Of a stretch of 64,000 nt of DNA, positions 1 through 9,093 are shown in pieces. Both the position numbers and the translations under genes were made by a program. The notes under the pieces are model-generated. The model was not told where the DNA came from and ran no database searches. It worked only from the letters and a program-made list of their open reading frames with translations. Every line of letters starts with the position of its first letter. Position 1 is the first letter of the stretch. The DNA comes from Kaistia algarum (lineage in GTDB: Bacteria; Pseudomonadota; Alphaproteobacteria; Rhizobiales; Kaistiaceae), in NCBI RefSeq assembly GCF_026343945.1, contig NZ_JAPKNJ010000002.1:620001-684000 (forward strand). Reading direction: 5' to 3'.

Positions 1-8
1 GTTGCCCC

Positions 9-968
9 TCAGCGGCGAGCGGCCTCGCGGCCGGATAGCAGCAACAGGATGAGGATCAGCGAGCCAAACAGAATGCTTCGCCAGCCCGGCGAGGCATTCA
101 CTACGGTGATCAACGCCGTGATCGTCACGAGCAGGACGGCGCCGGGAATCGTTCCGGCATAGGTGCCCGACCCGCCGAGGATCGAAGTGCCGCCAAGAAC
201 GACGGCGGCGATCGAGGCGAGCAGATAGGGATCGCCGATCCCGACATAGCCCTGTCCGTTCATGCCAAGCGCCAGCACGCCCGCCAGCCCCGACAGGAGG
301 CCGCTGATCGCATAGACAGCCATGGTCGTCGCCGGCACGTCAACGCCGGAAAGCTGCGTCGCCACCGGGTTGGCGCCAAGCGCGAAGAGGCGCGCGCCGA
401 ATGGGGTGGCGTGCAGGATGTAGAGTGCGCCGACCGAGACGACGAGCCACATCCAGATGCCGGCCGGGATGCCAAGCGGCCGTGCATTGCCGAGCCAGGC
501 GACCAGTGGATTGTGAGCCGAAACGGCACTGCCTCCGGCGATGATGATGAGCAGCCCTTGCAGGAACGTCGCCATGGCGAGCGTCATGATCATCGGATGC
601 ACGCGCAGCCAGGCGACGCCGACGCCGTTCACGAAGCCGATCGCGGTCGTGCAGGCGAGAATGATGACGATCGCCGAAACGCCGGTCGGATCGGCGTCCA
701 TGGAGAGCAGCGGCAGCCCGACCGCGCTGACGGTGACGATCGCGCCGACCGAAAGGTCGATGCCGCCGGCGATCACCACGAAGGTCTGCCCCGCCGCCAC
801 GAGGCCGATCACAGCGGCCAGTTCGACGATATAGCGCAAATGACCATAGGCGCCGAAGCCGCGGCTGGCGAAGCTGGCCCCGATCCAGACGATCGCGACG
901 ACAAGGACCGTCAGGAACGGGCGACTGGTGACGATCGACTTCACACGAAGAGCAGCGGTAGCGCTCAT
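9..968 (-). CDS. Sugar-type ABC importer, permease subunit
   Basis: Inner-membrane channel subunit of a carbohydrate ABC importer, BPD_transp_2 (RbsC/AraH-like) family. The 319 residues are mostly hydrophobic. A conserved GGIDLSVG motif lies at 68-75, GANP at 198-201 in the probable ATPase-contact loop, and GGTSILGG at 259-266. It is the last gene of a four-gene operon and starts inside the stop codon of the preceding permease (ATGA overlap), so the two are probably translated in a coupled way and pair as a heterodimer. Family and role are clear. The sugar cannot be told from sequence; pentoses, hexoses and polyols are all moved by this family. Confidence 0.93.
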   Translation of the reverse strand: MSATAALRVKSIVTSRPFLTVLVVAIVWIGASFASRGFGAYGHLRYIVELAAVIGLVAAGQTFVVIAGGIDLSVGAIVTVSAVGLPLLSMDADPTGVSAIVIILACTTAIGFVNGVGVAWLRVHPMIMTLAMATFLQGLLIIIAGGSAVSAHNPLVAWLGNARPLGIPAGIWMWLVVSVGALYILHATPFGARLFALGANPVATQLSGVDVPATTMAVYAISGLLSGLAGVLALGMNGQGYVGIGDPYLLASIAAVVLGGTSILGGSGTYAGTIPGAVLLVTITALITVVNASPGWRSILFGSLILILLLLSGREAARR

Positions 969-1936
969 GCCAGCCTCTCGCGAATCTGGGGAATTGCGAC
1001 GGCCCCGATGATGATCAGACCCTGCGCGATATATTGCGCGACGGGCGTGAAGCCGAGGAAGAACATGACGTTGATCATGACGCTGAGGAGAAGGCTCCCC
1101 GCCAGAGCCCCGCGCATCGTGCCGCGCCCGCCGAGAAAGCCGATACCGCCGAGAACCGCGGCTGCGATCGAATTGAGCGTGAAGGCCTGGCCGATCAATG
1201 GATCGCCGGAGCCGGTCTGCGCCGCGACGAAGAGGCCGGCGAGAGCGGCGAGGACGCCGCTGATCGCGAAGGCCGCGATGCGGGCAGCATCGACGGACAC
1301 GCCCGACCGAAAGGCCCCGACCGGATTCTCGCCGGCCGCATAGAGGCTGAGCCCGAGCGGCGTTGCGAGATAGAGCTTCCAGAGCAGCGCGATGACGACC
1401 AGAAGTCCGAACGCGACGGGTAGATTGCCGGCGAGCAGGTCAGACAGCCAGGCCGGTATCGCCCCGCCCGGCCGGGGCAAGACGAGCAGCGCCGCGCCGC
1501 CGATGATGAATGATCCCGCCAGCGTCACGACGATGGCCGGGAGGCGCAGCTTCACCACGATTCCCCCGGTTGCGGCGCCGATGACGAGGCCGGAAAGGAC
1601 GACGACGGCCGTACCGCCCACAACGCCGAAGGGACCAGCCATGGTCGTCGCCGCGATCACGGCGCCAAGGCTGACGCTGGCACCTATCGCCAGGCTGATG
1701 CCGCCGGCCAGCATCAGGACGGCCTGCGACATGGCGACGAGGGCCAGGGGAAACCAGCTTTGCGTGAACTTGGCGAAGCCGCTCAAGGTGAGAAGGCCGG
1801 GAAAAAGAAAGGCGTAAGCAATAAGAAGCAGCGCATCGACACCGAAGAGTACGCGGACACCCCGGTTGCGCCGAAGCTGGACCGCCCAGTATAGAGCGGC
1901 ACCGGAGGGGCGCGCGGACGATATCGCCTCGCTCAT
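965..1936 (-). CDS. Sugar-type ABC importer, second permease subunit
   Basis: Second BPD_transp_2 permease (323 residues) of the same importer, divergent from its neighbour but with matching landmarks: GGISLAIG at 78-85, a GENP motif near 203 and a GGIGFLGG segment near the C-terminal end. Its ATG overlaps the stop codon of the upstream ATPase gene by four bases (ATGA), and its own stop overlaps the next permease in the same way. Two different permease genes beside one fused double ATPase is a common layout in rhizobial sugar importers, where the channel is a heterodimer. Confidence 0.92.
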   Translation of the reverse strand: MSEAISSARPSGAALYWAVQLRRNRGVRVLFGVDALLLIAYAFLFPGLLTLSGFAKFTQSWFPLALVAMSQAVLMLAGGISLAIGASVSLGAVIAATTMAGPFGVVGGTAVVVLSGLVIGAATGGIVVKLRLPAIVVTLAGSFIIGGAALLVLPRPGGAIPAWLSDLLAGNLPVAFGLLVVIALLWKLYLATPLGLSLYAAGENPVGAFRSGVSVDAARIAAFAISGVLAALAGLFVAAQTGSGDPLIGQAFTLNSIAAAVLGGIGFLGGRGTMRGALAGSLLLSVMINVMFFLGFTPVAQYIAQGLIIIGAVAIPQIRERLA

Positions 1937-3435
1937 GCCGCCACTCTCCCTTCCGTAGCGCTCATCGCCGCGGCCACGATCGCTTCCTCGCTCAGGTCCT
2001 GCTGCTCCAGCAGCGCCGCGATGCGACCCTCGCGCACGACGGCGACGCGGTCACACAGATGCACCAGTTCGGGCGTGTCCGAGCTCAGCAGAACCACGGC
2101 CTTGCCCTCGGCGGCGAACTGGCGAAGCATCGCGTAGATCTCGCGCTTCGTCTCGACATCGACACCGCGCGTCGGATCGTTGAGCAGGAGAATTTTCGGA
2201 TCGAGCGGCATCCATTTGGCGAGCGCCACCTTCTGCTGATTGCCGCCGGAGAGCGCCTGGACCGGACGGGAAAGGTCCCCCTTGATGCCGAGCAAGGCGG
2301 CCAGTTCAGCGGAAACCTTGCGCTCGCGCGGGCGATCGCGCCGCGAGAGGCCCGCGACGCGGGCAAAACCCGGCAGCATGAGATTGGTGACGATCGAGTG
2401 TGTCAGATGCAGGCTCTCGCGCTTCCGATCGGCGGCGACATAGGCGATGCCGAGCCCGTTGGCCTTGGTGACGCTTCCGGCGAGACCCGCGCTGCCATTG
2501 ATCGTCGCCGCCACGGCCTTGGCGGGAATGGCTCCGCAGAGGCCCAGAAGCAGATCCTCCTGCCCCTGCCCGACCAGCCCGCCGATGCCGAAGACTTCGC
2601 CCGCGCGAAGCTCGATATCCACGCCGTGCATCATGCCGGCCGTCAGACCGGTGACGGATACGACCGGCGGACGATCGGCGGTGGGCTGCCAATGCGGAAA
2701 GAGATCGCCGGGATCGCGTCCAACCATCAGCCGCACAAGTCCCGGACCATCGATCCCTTCCAGGGTACGATCGGCAGTGCGAACGCCGTCCTTGAGAACG
2801 GTGACGTATTCGCACAAATCCATCACCTCGTTGAGACGATGAGAAATATAGAGGATGGCAATGCCCTCGGACTGAAGCCGACCCAGCACGTTCATCAGCG
2901 CCTTCGTCTCATGCGCCGAAAGCGAGGAAGTCGGCTCGTCGAGAATAAGAACACGCGGCTTCCGGTAGAGGGCCTTGGCGATCTCCACCATCTGCCGTCG
3001 CCCGAGCGAGAGCTGGCTGACCGGGAGCGAAAGCGGTTCGTCCAGTCCGACAAGGTCGCAGGCGACCTGGGCTCTTCGAGCGAGTTCGCCATAGTCAATA
3101 CAACCCCAACGCCTCGGGTAATCGCCAAGGCCGATGTTCTCGGCAATAGAAAGGTCGCTGGTAAGGCTCAGTTCCTGCTGTACCACCGCGATCCCCGCCC
3201 GCCTTGCGTCGGCGGGCGAAAGACGCGGGATCGGCCGGCCATCGATTTCAATCACGCCGCCATCGGGACGGTGAGCGCCCGAAAGCAGGCTGATCAAAGT
3301 CGATTTGCCGGCCCCGTTCTCACCGAGCAGCGCGTGAACGCGGCCCGGCTCAAGCGAGATGGAGACGTCGCGGAGCACGAGATTGCCGAAGAAGGCCTTC
3401 GATACCCCGCGCGCCGCCAGGATCGGTGACGACAT
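1933..3435 (-). CDS. Sugar ABC importer ATP-binding protein, double NBD
   Basis: Cytoplasmic ATPase of the importer, RbsA/MglA/XylG type, 500 residues with two nucleotide-binding domains in one chain. The first half has a Walker A GENGAGKST at 38-46, an LSLGRRQM signature near 142 and Walker B LILDEPTSSLS. The second half has a degenerate P-loop (GGLVGQGQ), a normal LSGGNQQKVALAKW signature and LLLNDPTRGVD, where Asp stands in the usual catalytic Glu position. A weak second ATP site is normal for this family, so one site probably does most of the hydrolysis. The gene follows the binding-protein gene by 27 bases. Confidence 0.95.
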   Translation of the reverse strand: MSSPILAARGVSKAFFGNLVLRDVSISLEPGRVHALLGENGAGKSTLISLLSGAHRPDGGVIEIDGRPIPRLSPADARRAGIAVVQQELSLTSDLSIAENIGLGDYPRRWGCIDYGELARRAQVACDLVGLDEPLSLPVSQLSLGRRQMVEIAKALYRKPRVLILDEPTSSLSAHETKALMNVLGRLQSEGIAILYISHRLNEVMDLCEYVTVLKDGVRTADRTLEGIDGPGLVRLMVGRDPGDLFPHWQPTADRPPVVSVTGLTAGMMHGVDIELRAGEVFGIGGLVGQGQEDLLLGLCGAIPAKAVAATINGSAGLAGSVTKANGLGIAYVAADRKRESLHLTHSIVTNLMLPGFARVAGLSRRDRPRERKVSAELAALLGIKGDLSRPVQALSGGNQQKVALAKWMPLDPKILLLNDPTRGVDVETKREIYAMLRQFAAEGKAVVLLSSDTPELVHLCDRVAVVREGRIAALLEQQDLSEEAIVAAAMSATEGRVAA

Positions 3436-3462
3436 CCCGTCGATCCCTGCTATTCGCGGACG

Positions 3463-4503
3463 CTACTGGGCCAGGAGCTTGTCGAACAGCGCCTGATCGT
3501 AGGGCGAGTAGATATAGCCATCGGCCGGGAAGTCGGCGGCCCGGGCCAGATACTCGTCGATGTTGGAATTGTCGATGATCGGCAGCGGCACCTTAACGAA
3601 GGCCGGCACGTCCTTGCCCTGGAGCGCCTGCACGGCCGCATAGGCCGCGAAAGCCCCCAGCCAGTTCGGCTGCATCGTCGCCCAGGCCTTGAGGTCCTTC
3701 TCCTTCCACAGTTCCAGGAACTGGCGGGCATTCTCGCCCGACATCGGAACCATCGGGCGGCCCTGCTTGTCGAAGGCGAGGATCGCACCGGCGGAAAGGG
3801 CGCCGCCCAGCGACAGCACGCCGTCGATCTCCGGGTTGGCGAACAGAAGGCTCGTCACCGCTTCCTGCGCGGGCGCGGTGTTGTAGGCGGTATTGGTCTC
3901 GGCCAGAATTTTGACGTCCGGATGCGCAGCCAGCACCGGCGTTGCGCCCTTGCGGCGATCATCACTGACGGAGATGCCGGCAGGACCGTTGAGGACGATG
4001 ATGTTGCCCTTGCCGCCGATCGAGTCGACGACGAATTTCGCGGCGCTCGCGCCCCACTCGGCCGAGTCGGTATTGACCTTGGCCGTCACCTGATCGGTGT
4101 CGACGAGGCTGTCGAAATTGATGATGGCGATGCCTTTCGCGCAGGCATCGGCGAGAACGCGGGCCGGCGCGGTCGACGAGCCAGCGATCAGGATGATCGC
4201 ATCGATGTCGCTGTCGATCATCGACTGGATCTGCTGGATCTGGATATTGGCGTCGCCCTGCGCGTCGGTCACGACGAGCTTGTCGACGAGGCCCTGCTTC
4301 TTCAGCTCCTCGACTTCCTTCTCGATCGTGCCCTGGGTCTGCTTCATCCAGGTTGGGACCGAGTAGATATTCGCCCAGCCGATCGTATAGGGCGGCTTGC
4401 GTTCGCCGTTGATGCACTTGGCGGCGGCGTTGGCTTGCGTAACGCCGAGGAGAAGGCCTACGCAAAGCGCGCTGGCCGCCGCGAACCGGGTATTGTTCAA
4501 CAT
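3463..4503 (-). CDS. Sugar ABC importer periplasmic binding protein
   Basis: Periplasmic solute receptor, type 1 periplasmic-binding fold (ribose/galactose-like), first gene of the importer operon. The ATG at 4503 is chosen because it follows an AGAGGG ribosome site and opens a good signal peptide (MLNNTRFAAASALCVGLLLG, then a TQANA-AA cleavage site near residue 26). The longer reading upstream crosses the operator and is unlikely. Mature length of about 320 residues is normal. Expression is probably controlled by the divergent IclR regulator through the inverted repeat at 4622-4657. Confidence 0.92.
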   Translation of the reverse strand: MLNNTRFAAASALCVGLLLGVTQANAAAKCINGERKPPYTIGWANIYSVPTWMKQTQGTIEKEVEELKKQGLVDKLVVTDAQGDANIQIQQIQSMIDSDIDAIILIAGSSTAPARVLADACAKGIAIINFDSLVDTDQVTAKVNTDSAEWGASAAKFVVDSIGGKGNIIVLNGPAGISVSDDRRKGATPVLAAHPDVKILAETNTAYNTAPAQEAVTSLLFANPEIDGVLSLGGALSAGAILAFDKQGRPMVPMSGENARQFLELWKEKDLKAWATMQPNWLGAFAAYAAVQALQGKDVPAFVKVPLPIIDNSNIDEYLARAADFPADGYIYSPYDQALFDKLLAQ

Positions 4504-4621
4504 GGCAGGTCCCTCTGGTGGTTGTCTTGACGTTGTCCAGCGGGAGCGAGCGAGGGATCTGCGTCCATCCGTGGACGGTTCAATCGCGCAATCCATGCCT
4601 GTCCAGCCGTCGCCTTTGTTA

Positions 4622-4657
4622 GTCCGAAATACTGGACACGAGACCCGTATTTCGGAC
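4622..4657. promoter_or_regulatory. Inverted-repeat operator, probable IclR site
   Basis: An 11-base sequence, GTCCGAAATAC (4622-4632), recurs as its perfect reverse complement GTATTTCGGAC (4647-4657), separated by 14 bases. Each arm is also part of a wider element: GTCCGAAATACTGGAC and the reverse complement of the second arm match at 14 of 16 positions, each flanked by GTCC/GGAC. The site lies between the divergent importer and IclR genes, 119 bases from the importer ATG and 90 from the regulator ATG. IclR dimers bind such dyads. That this regulator binds here is inference from position and symmetry. Confidence 0.72.
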
Positions 4658-4747
4658 AAAAGGAATGCTAGAACTGACCTGATTTTTCCGCAAGAGGCCG
4701 GATGATTGGTTCTGGGTCCGGATTAAATCATGGGAGAAGAGGTTCAA

Positions 4748-5530
4748 ATGGCGGATGGCGGGGCGACTGTGGCCGACGGCAAAGGTGGAGATCGCCGCCG
4801 CGGGATTGACCGGGTGATCATCCTGCTGGAGGCGCTGCTGCGGCACAGGGCCCCGATGAAGGCCGGCGATATCGCGCGCATGATCGGCGCACCGCGCTCG
4901 ACGACCTATGAGATCGTCAACCGGCTGATCGAAGCGGAGATGCTCGAGGTGGTCGGAACCGAGGGCCATGTCTATTTCGGCCGCGCCATGCACCTCTTCG
5001 GCTGGGCCTACAGCCATCACAATGCCCACTACCGGCGCATTGTCGAAGCCATGGATCGCCTGTCGGGCGAAGTCCTGGCGACGACGCAGGTCTGCGGCCT
5101 GCGCGGCAACAAATACATCGTCCTCGATTCGCGCGACGGACCGGGTCCATTCCGCATCACGAGCGATGTCGGCGCCGAGGTGCCTATACCGTGGACGGCG
5201 TCGGGACGGCTGCTGCTTGCTCATCTGAGCGAGCGCGAGATCCTCGATTTCATCCCGCCGGAGGATTTTGTGCTTCCGGATGGACGCGAATTGTCCATAG
5301 CCGGCTTTCTGGAGGACGTCGCGAAGGCTCGCCGCGACGGATACTGCGAGACGACCGGGCTCGCCGATCGCTTCACCTGGTGCATGGCCGCCCCCATCCG
5401 CGACGGGCATGGCATCGCCGGGAAGACGCTCTGCCTGGTTCTTCCCATGGAAACGCCACCCTCGCGCCGCGAGGAGCTTCTGAAGAAGCTCCTCAGGACA
5501 AGCGCGGGGCTATCACTCGACCAAGGCTGA
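4748..5530 (+). CDS. IclR-family transcriptional regulator
   Basis: Likely local regulator of the sugar importer. It has an N-terminal winged helix-turn-helix (about residues 18-75, including IARMIGAPRSTTYEIVNRL) and a C-terminal IclR effector domain of GAF-like fold (about 90-255, with CMAAPIRDGHGIAGKTLCLV). The ATG at 4748 is preferred because GGAGAAGAGG lies just in front of it; an in-frame ATG at 4730 lacks such a site and would add six residues. It is transcribed away from the importer across a shared 244-base intergenic region that carries the operator. The effector is probably the imported sugar or a breakdown product, which is inference. Confidence 0.93.
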   Translation: MADGGATVADGKGGDRRRGIDRVIILLEALLRHRAPMKAGDIARMIGAPRSTTYEIVNRLIEAEMLEVVGTEGHVYFGRAMHLFGWAYSHHNAHYRRIVEAMDRLSGEVLATTQVCGLRGNKYIVLDSRDGPGPFRITSDVGAEVPIPWTASGRLLLAHLSEREILDFIPPEDFVLPDGRELSIAGFLEDVAKARRDGYCETTGLADRFTWCMAAPIRDGHGIAGKTLCLVLPMETPPSRREELLKKLLRTSAGLSLDQG

Positions 5531-5580
5531 GCGCCGCCCATAGATCCGAAGCGACGTCTGAGAGTGCGAAGCCGCTGCGA

Positions 5581-8500
5581 CTACTCCGCCGCGATCCGCA
5601 TCGACTCGCCCACCTCCCGCCGATCCTTCTCTTGGGCCACGTTGCTCTTCACGTCATGCGGACCGGCGCTGGCCGCCTCATCGCTGGCGTTGGGGTGCAC
5701 GAGCCAGCGGAACAGCCCCGAAATGCCGCGAGAGACGTCGTCCATGACCGAATAGACCGACGGGATGAAGACAAGCGACAGCACCGTCGAAACGAGCAGG
5801 CCACCGATCACGGCGATCGCCATCGGCGAACGGAACTCGCCGCCCTGCCCTACCCCGTAAGCGGCCGGCAGCATGCCGGCAGCCATGGCGATGGTGGTCA
5901 TCACGATCGGACGGGCGCGCTTGCGTCCGGCGTCGATCACCGCCTCGGTCTGCTCCATGCCGTGCTTCTCGCGCTCGACGGCGAAGTCGACCAGCATGAT
6001 CGCGTTCTTGGTAACGATGCCCATCAGCATCAGGATGCCGATGATAACCGGCATGGACAGCGCGTTGTTGGTGAGAAGCAGCGCGGCCACCACGCCGCCG
6101 ACCGAAAGCGGCAAGGAGGCGAGGATCGTGATCGGCTGGATCACGCTGTTGAACAGCAGGATCAGAACCACGAACACCATCATGATGCCGGAGCCCATCG
6201 CGACGGCAAAGCCCGAGAAAACCTCGCCCTGGATCTCGGCGTCTCCGGTTTCCTGAATGCGGACGCCCGGCGGGAACGCCTTGACCGCGGGCAGAGCCTG
6301 GATGCGCTCGATCCCCTGCCCCGATGTGTAGCCCGGAGCCATGTCGGTACCGACCTTGATCAGCCGCTCGCGATCATAGCGTTCGATGGTCGAGGGACCC
6401 TGGCCGAACCCGATATCGGCAACCGTCGAAAGCGGCACCGAGCCGCCTGAACCGGTCGGGACCCGGAGTGCCGAGAGCAGGTTGAGATCGCCGCGCGACC
6501 CCTCTTTCAATTCGACGCGGATCGGTATCCGGCGATCGCCGACCGTGAACTTCGCCAGTTGGCTGTCGGCATCGCCCATGGTCGCGACCCGAACCGTCTC
6601 GGAGATCGAGGCGGTGGAAATGCCGAGATCCGCCGCCTGATCGGCCTTCGGGTTGATGCGGATCTCCGGCCGCGCGAAGGAGGCCTGAGCCGCCGGATTG
6701 GAGAAGATCGGATCCTTGCGCATGGCCGCTTCCAGATCGCCGGCGGCCGCCGCGACGGCGTCGCCATCGCGGCCGAGAATGCCGACGGTCGCTTCTCGGT
6801 CGCCGCGCTCGTTCATGAAGAACGCGCGGATGTCGGGAATGCCGGCAAGCGCGTCCTGCACGATGAACTGCAGGTCCTTCTGGGCGGGACGACCGCTCTC
6901 CTTCGGCGTCAGGTTGAGGATGACGGTGGCGCGGCGCTTTTCGAGCGTGCCCGTCGGCGAAGTTCCGCCCATGACGAAGACGCTTTCGACGCCCTCGATC
7001 TTGCCGAGCTTCGCCGAAATCGCGTCGCTGACCCGCTCGGTCTCATCGAGACGGGCACCGGGGGGCAGCTCGACCGAGGTCACGATCCGGCCCTCGTCAA
7101 CGGGCGGAATGAAGCCAGTCGGCAGATATTTCGTAGCGCTCATGGAGACGAGGAAGAAGCCAACGCCGGCCGCGATCGTCACCAGCGGCATGACCGGAAA
7201 GCGCACATGCACCGGCTGCCTCTCGCCATCCACGACATGTCGGACCAACGGCACGCGAAGGCGCGGCCGCCACAGCGTGATGCGGAGCAACCCCGTATAG
7301 AGCCGCATGATGAAGCCGTCTTCGTGCTCTTCCGGATGCGGCCGGCCGAGCCAGGTGGTAAACAACGCCACGACCAGAACGACGGCCAGCGTGCCGCCAA
7401 TCACCAGCGGCCAGCCATAGCCGGCCATCCGTTCCGCCAAAGCGTCAATCGAAACAAGCGGCGCCCACCACGACGCGGCGGGACCGGCGCTTTCCACCAG
7501 CATCAAGCCGGCAACAAACAGGATGCCGAGCATGGCAAAGCCGCTCAGCCGGCGACGCAGCGTCGACCAGACGCCGCGATAGATCTTTCTGCCGTCGCTG
7601 CCATCGCCCGCATAGGGCACCCGCATGAAGAACGCCGCCATCATTGGCGTGATCAGGCGCGCCACCAATAGCGAGAAGAACACCGCGATCGCGACGGTGA
7701 GGCCGAACTGCTTGAAATACTGGCCGGCGACGCCGCCCATGAACGAGACGGGCGCGAAGATGGCGATGATCGTCGCCGAGATGGCGATAACCGCGAGGCC
7801 GATCTCGTCAGCCGCTTCCAGCGCCGCCTTGTAAGGCTTCTTGCCCATGCGGATATGGCGAACGATGTTCTCGATCTCGACGATTGCATCATCGACGAGA
7901 ATGCCGGTGACGAGCGTGATGCCGAGCAGGCTGATCAGGTTGAGCGAGAAGCCCAGCATCGACAGCGCCCAGAAGGTCGGGATCGCCGAGAGCGGCAGAG
8001 CGACGGCGGCGATCAGTGTCGCACGGATGTCGCGCAGGAAGATGAGCACGACGAGAATCGCCAGCAGGGCGCCCTCGACAAGCGTATCCATCGCGCTCTG
8101 ATAATTGCCATAGGTGTAGTAGACGCTGTCGTCGATGCGCGTGAAGCCGACATCGGGATGCGCGAGCTGCAGCTTGTCCACCTCAGCCTTGACGACGTCG
8201 GAGACCGAGGCATCGCTGGCCCCCTTGGCGCGGTAGATCGCGAAGGCGACGACCGGCTTGCCATCGAGGCGCGCATAGGATTTCGGCTCCTGATATCCAT
8301 CGATGACGACGCCAAGATCGGAAAGCCGCACCTCGCGACCACCGCTCAGGACGATCCGGGTCGAAGCCAGATCGTCGAGATTGCCGGCATTGGCGAGCGT
8401 TCGGATCGTCTGCTCCTGGCCGCCCACTTCGGCTTTGCCGCCCGAGAGATCAACATTGGTGGCCTTGAGCTGGCGGCTGACCTCCGCGGCGGTGACGCCG

Positions 8501-9093
8501 AGCGCCATCAGCCGGTCCGGATCGAGCCGCACCTGGATCTCGCGGGTGACGCCGCCCATGCGCTCGACCCGGCCGACGCCCTTCAGTCCCTGGAGATCGC
8601 GAATGATCGTGTCGTCGACGAACCAGGAGAGTTGTTCGGGCGTCATCGTCGGCGCCGTCACGGCATAGGTCTGGATCGATTGACCCTCGACGTCGATACG
8701 CTGGACGATCGGCTCGTCGATCGAACCTGGCAGATCGCCGCGGATCTTGGCCATCGCGTCCTTGACGTCGTTGAGCGCGCGATCGGTATTGATCTCAAGA
8801 CGGAACTCGACCGCCGTGGTCGAGGAGCCATCCGTGATCGTCGAGGTGACATGCTTGACGCCGGAAATTCCGGCGATCGCATCCTCGACCTTCTTGGAGA
8901 TCTGCGTTTCCAGCTCCGCCGGAGCCGAGCCGACATCGGTCACCGTCACGGCGATGACCGGGACGTCGATGTTGGGGAACTTGGTGATCGGGAGATGGGC
9001 GAAGGAATAGAGCCCCAGCGCCATCAGCACGACGAAGAGCAGGATCGGCGGAACCGGATTGCGGATCGCCCAGGCAGAGAAGTTCCAGTTCAT
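5581..9093 (-). CDS. RND efflux pump permease with extra membrane segments
   Basis: Proton-driven inner-membrane pump of the RND/HAE1 (AcrB) superfamily, probably exporting hydrophobic compounds or drugs through a tripartite channel. The first membrane helix is at about 13-32, the first porter region at 35-330. The proton-relay pair is D401-D402 in GILVDDAIVEIEN, and the matching Lys sits in GIVTKNAIMLVD in the C-terminal half. At 1170 residues it is over 100 longer than AcrB: about residues 497-590, between TM6 and TM7, form an insertion with two further hydrophobic segments (about 517-534 and 559-581). It overlaps the membrane fusion protein gene by four bases (ATGA). Tail: an acidic, polar cytoplasmic C-terminus. 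Confidence 0.95.
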   Translation of the reverse strand: MNWNFSAWAIRNPVPPILLFVVLMALGLYSFAHLPITKFPNIDVPVIAVTVTDVGSAPAELETQISKKVEDAIAGISGVKHVTSTITDGSSTTAVEFRLEINTDRALNDVKDAMAKIRGDLPGSIDEPIVQRIDVEGQSIQTYAVTAPTMTPEQLSWFVDDTIIRDLQGLKGVGRVERMGGVTREIQVRLDPDRLMALGVTAAEVSRQLKATNVDLSGGKAEVGGQEQTIRTLANAGNLDDLASTRIVLSGGREVRLSDLGVVIDGYQEPKSYARLDGKPVVAFAIYRAKGASDASVSDVVKAEVDKLQLAHPDVGFTRIDDSVYYTYGNYQSAMDTLVEGALLAILVVLIFLRDIRATLIAAVALPLSAIPTFWALSMLGFSLNLISLLGITLVTGILVDDAIVEIENIVRHIRMGKKPYKAALEAADEIGLAVIAISATIIAIFAPVSFMGGVAGQYFKQFGLTVAIAVFFSLLVARLITPMMAAFFMRVPYAGDGSDGRKIYRGVWSTLRRRLSGFAMLGILFVAGLMLVESAGPAASWWAPLVSIDALAERMAGYGWPLVIGGTLAVVLVVALFTTWLGRPHPEEHEDGFIMRLYTGLLRITLWRPRLRVPLVRHVVDGERQPVHVRFPVMPLVTIAAGVGFFLVSMSATKYLPTGFIPPVDEGRIVTSVELPPGARLDETERVSDAISAKLGKIEGVESVFVMGGTSPTGTLEKRRATVILNLTPKESGRPAQKDLQFIVQDALAGIPDIRAFFMNERGDREATVGILGRDGDAVAAAAGDLEAAMRKDPIFSNPAAQASFARPEIRINPKADQAADLGISTASISETVRVATMGDADSQLAKFTVGDRRIPIRVELKEGSRGDLNLLSALRVPTGSGGSVPLSTVADIGFGQGPSTIERYDRERLIKVGTDMAPGYTSGQGIERIQALPAVKAFPPGVRIQETGDAEIQGEVFSGFAVAMGSGIMMVFVVLILLFNSVIQPITILASLPLSVGGVVAALLLTNNALSMPVIIGILMLMGIVTKNAIMLVDFAVEREKHGMEQTEAVIDAGRKRARPIVMTTIAMAAGMLPAAYGVGQGGEFRSPMAIAVIGGLLVSTVLSLVFIPSVYSVMDDVSRGISGLFRWLVHPNASDEAASAGPHDVKSNVAQEKDRREVGESMRIAAE

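Noticed and set aside
3463..4659. Longer start for the first binding protein at 4659
   Set aside because: It would translate the operator region and bury the signal peptide; ATG 4503 has a ribosome site and a clean signal peptide.
4619..5410. 263-codon open frame antisense to the IclR gene
   Set aside because: GC-rich shadow frame with no recognisable domain; the IclR protein on the other strand is certain.
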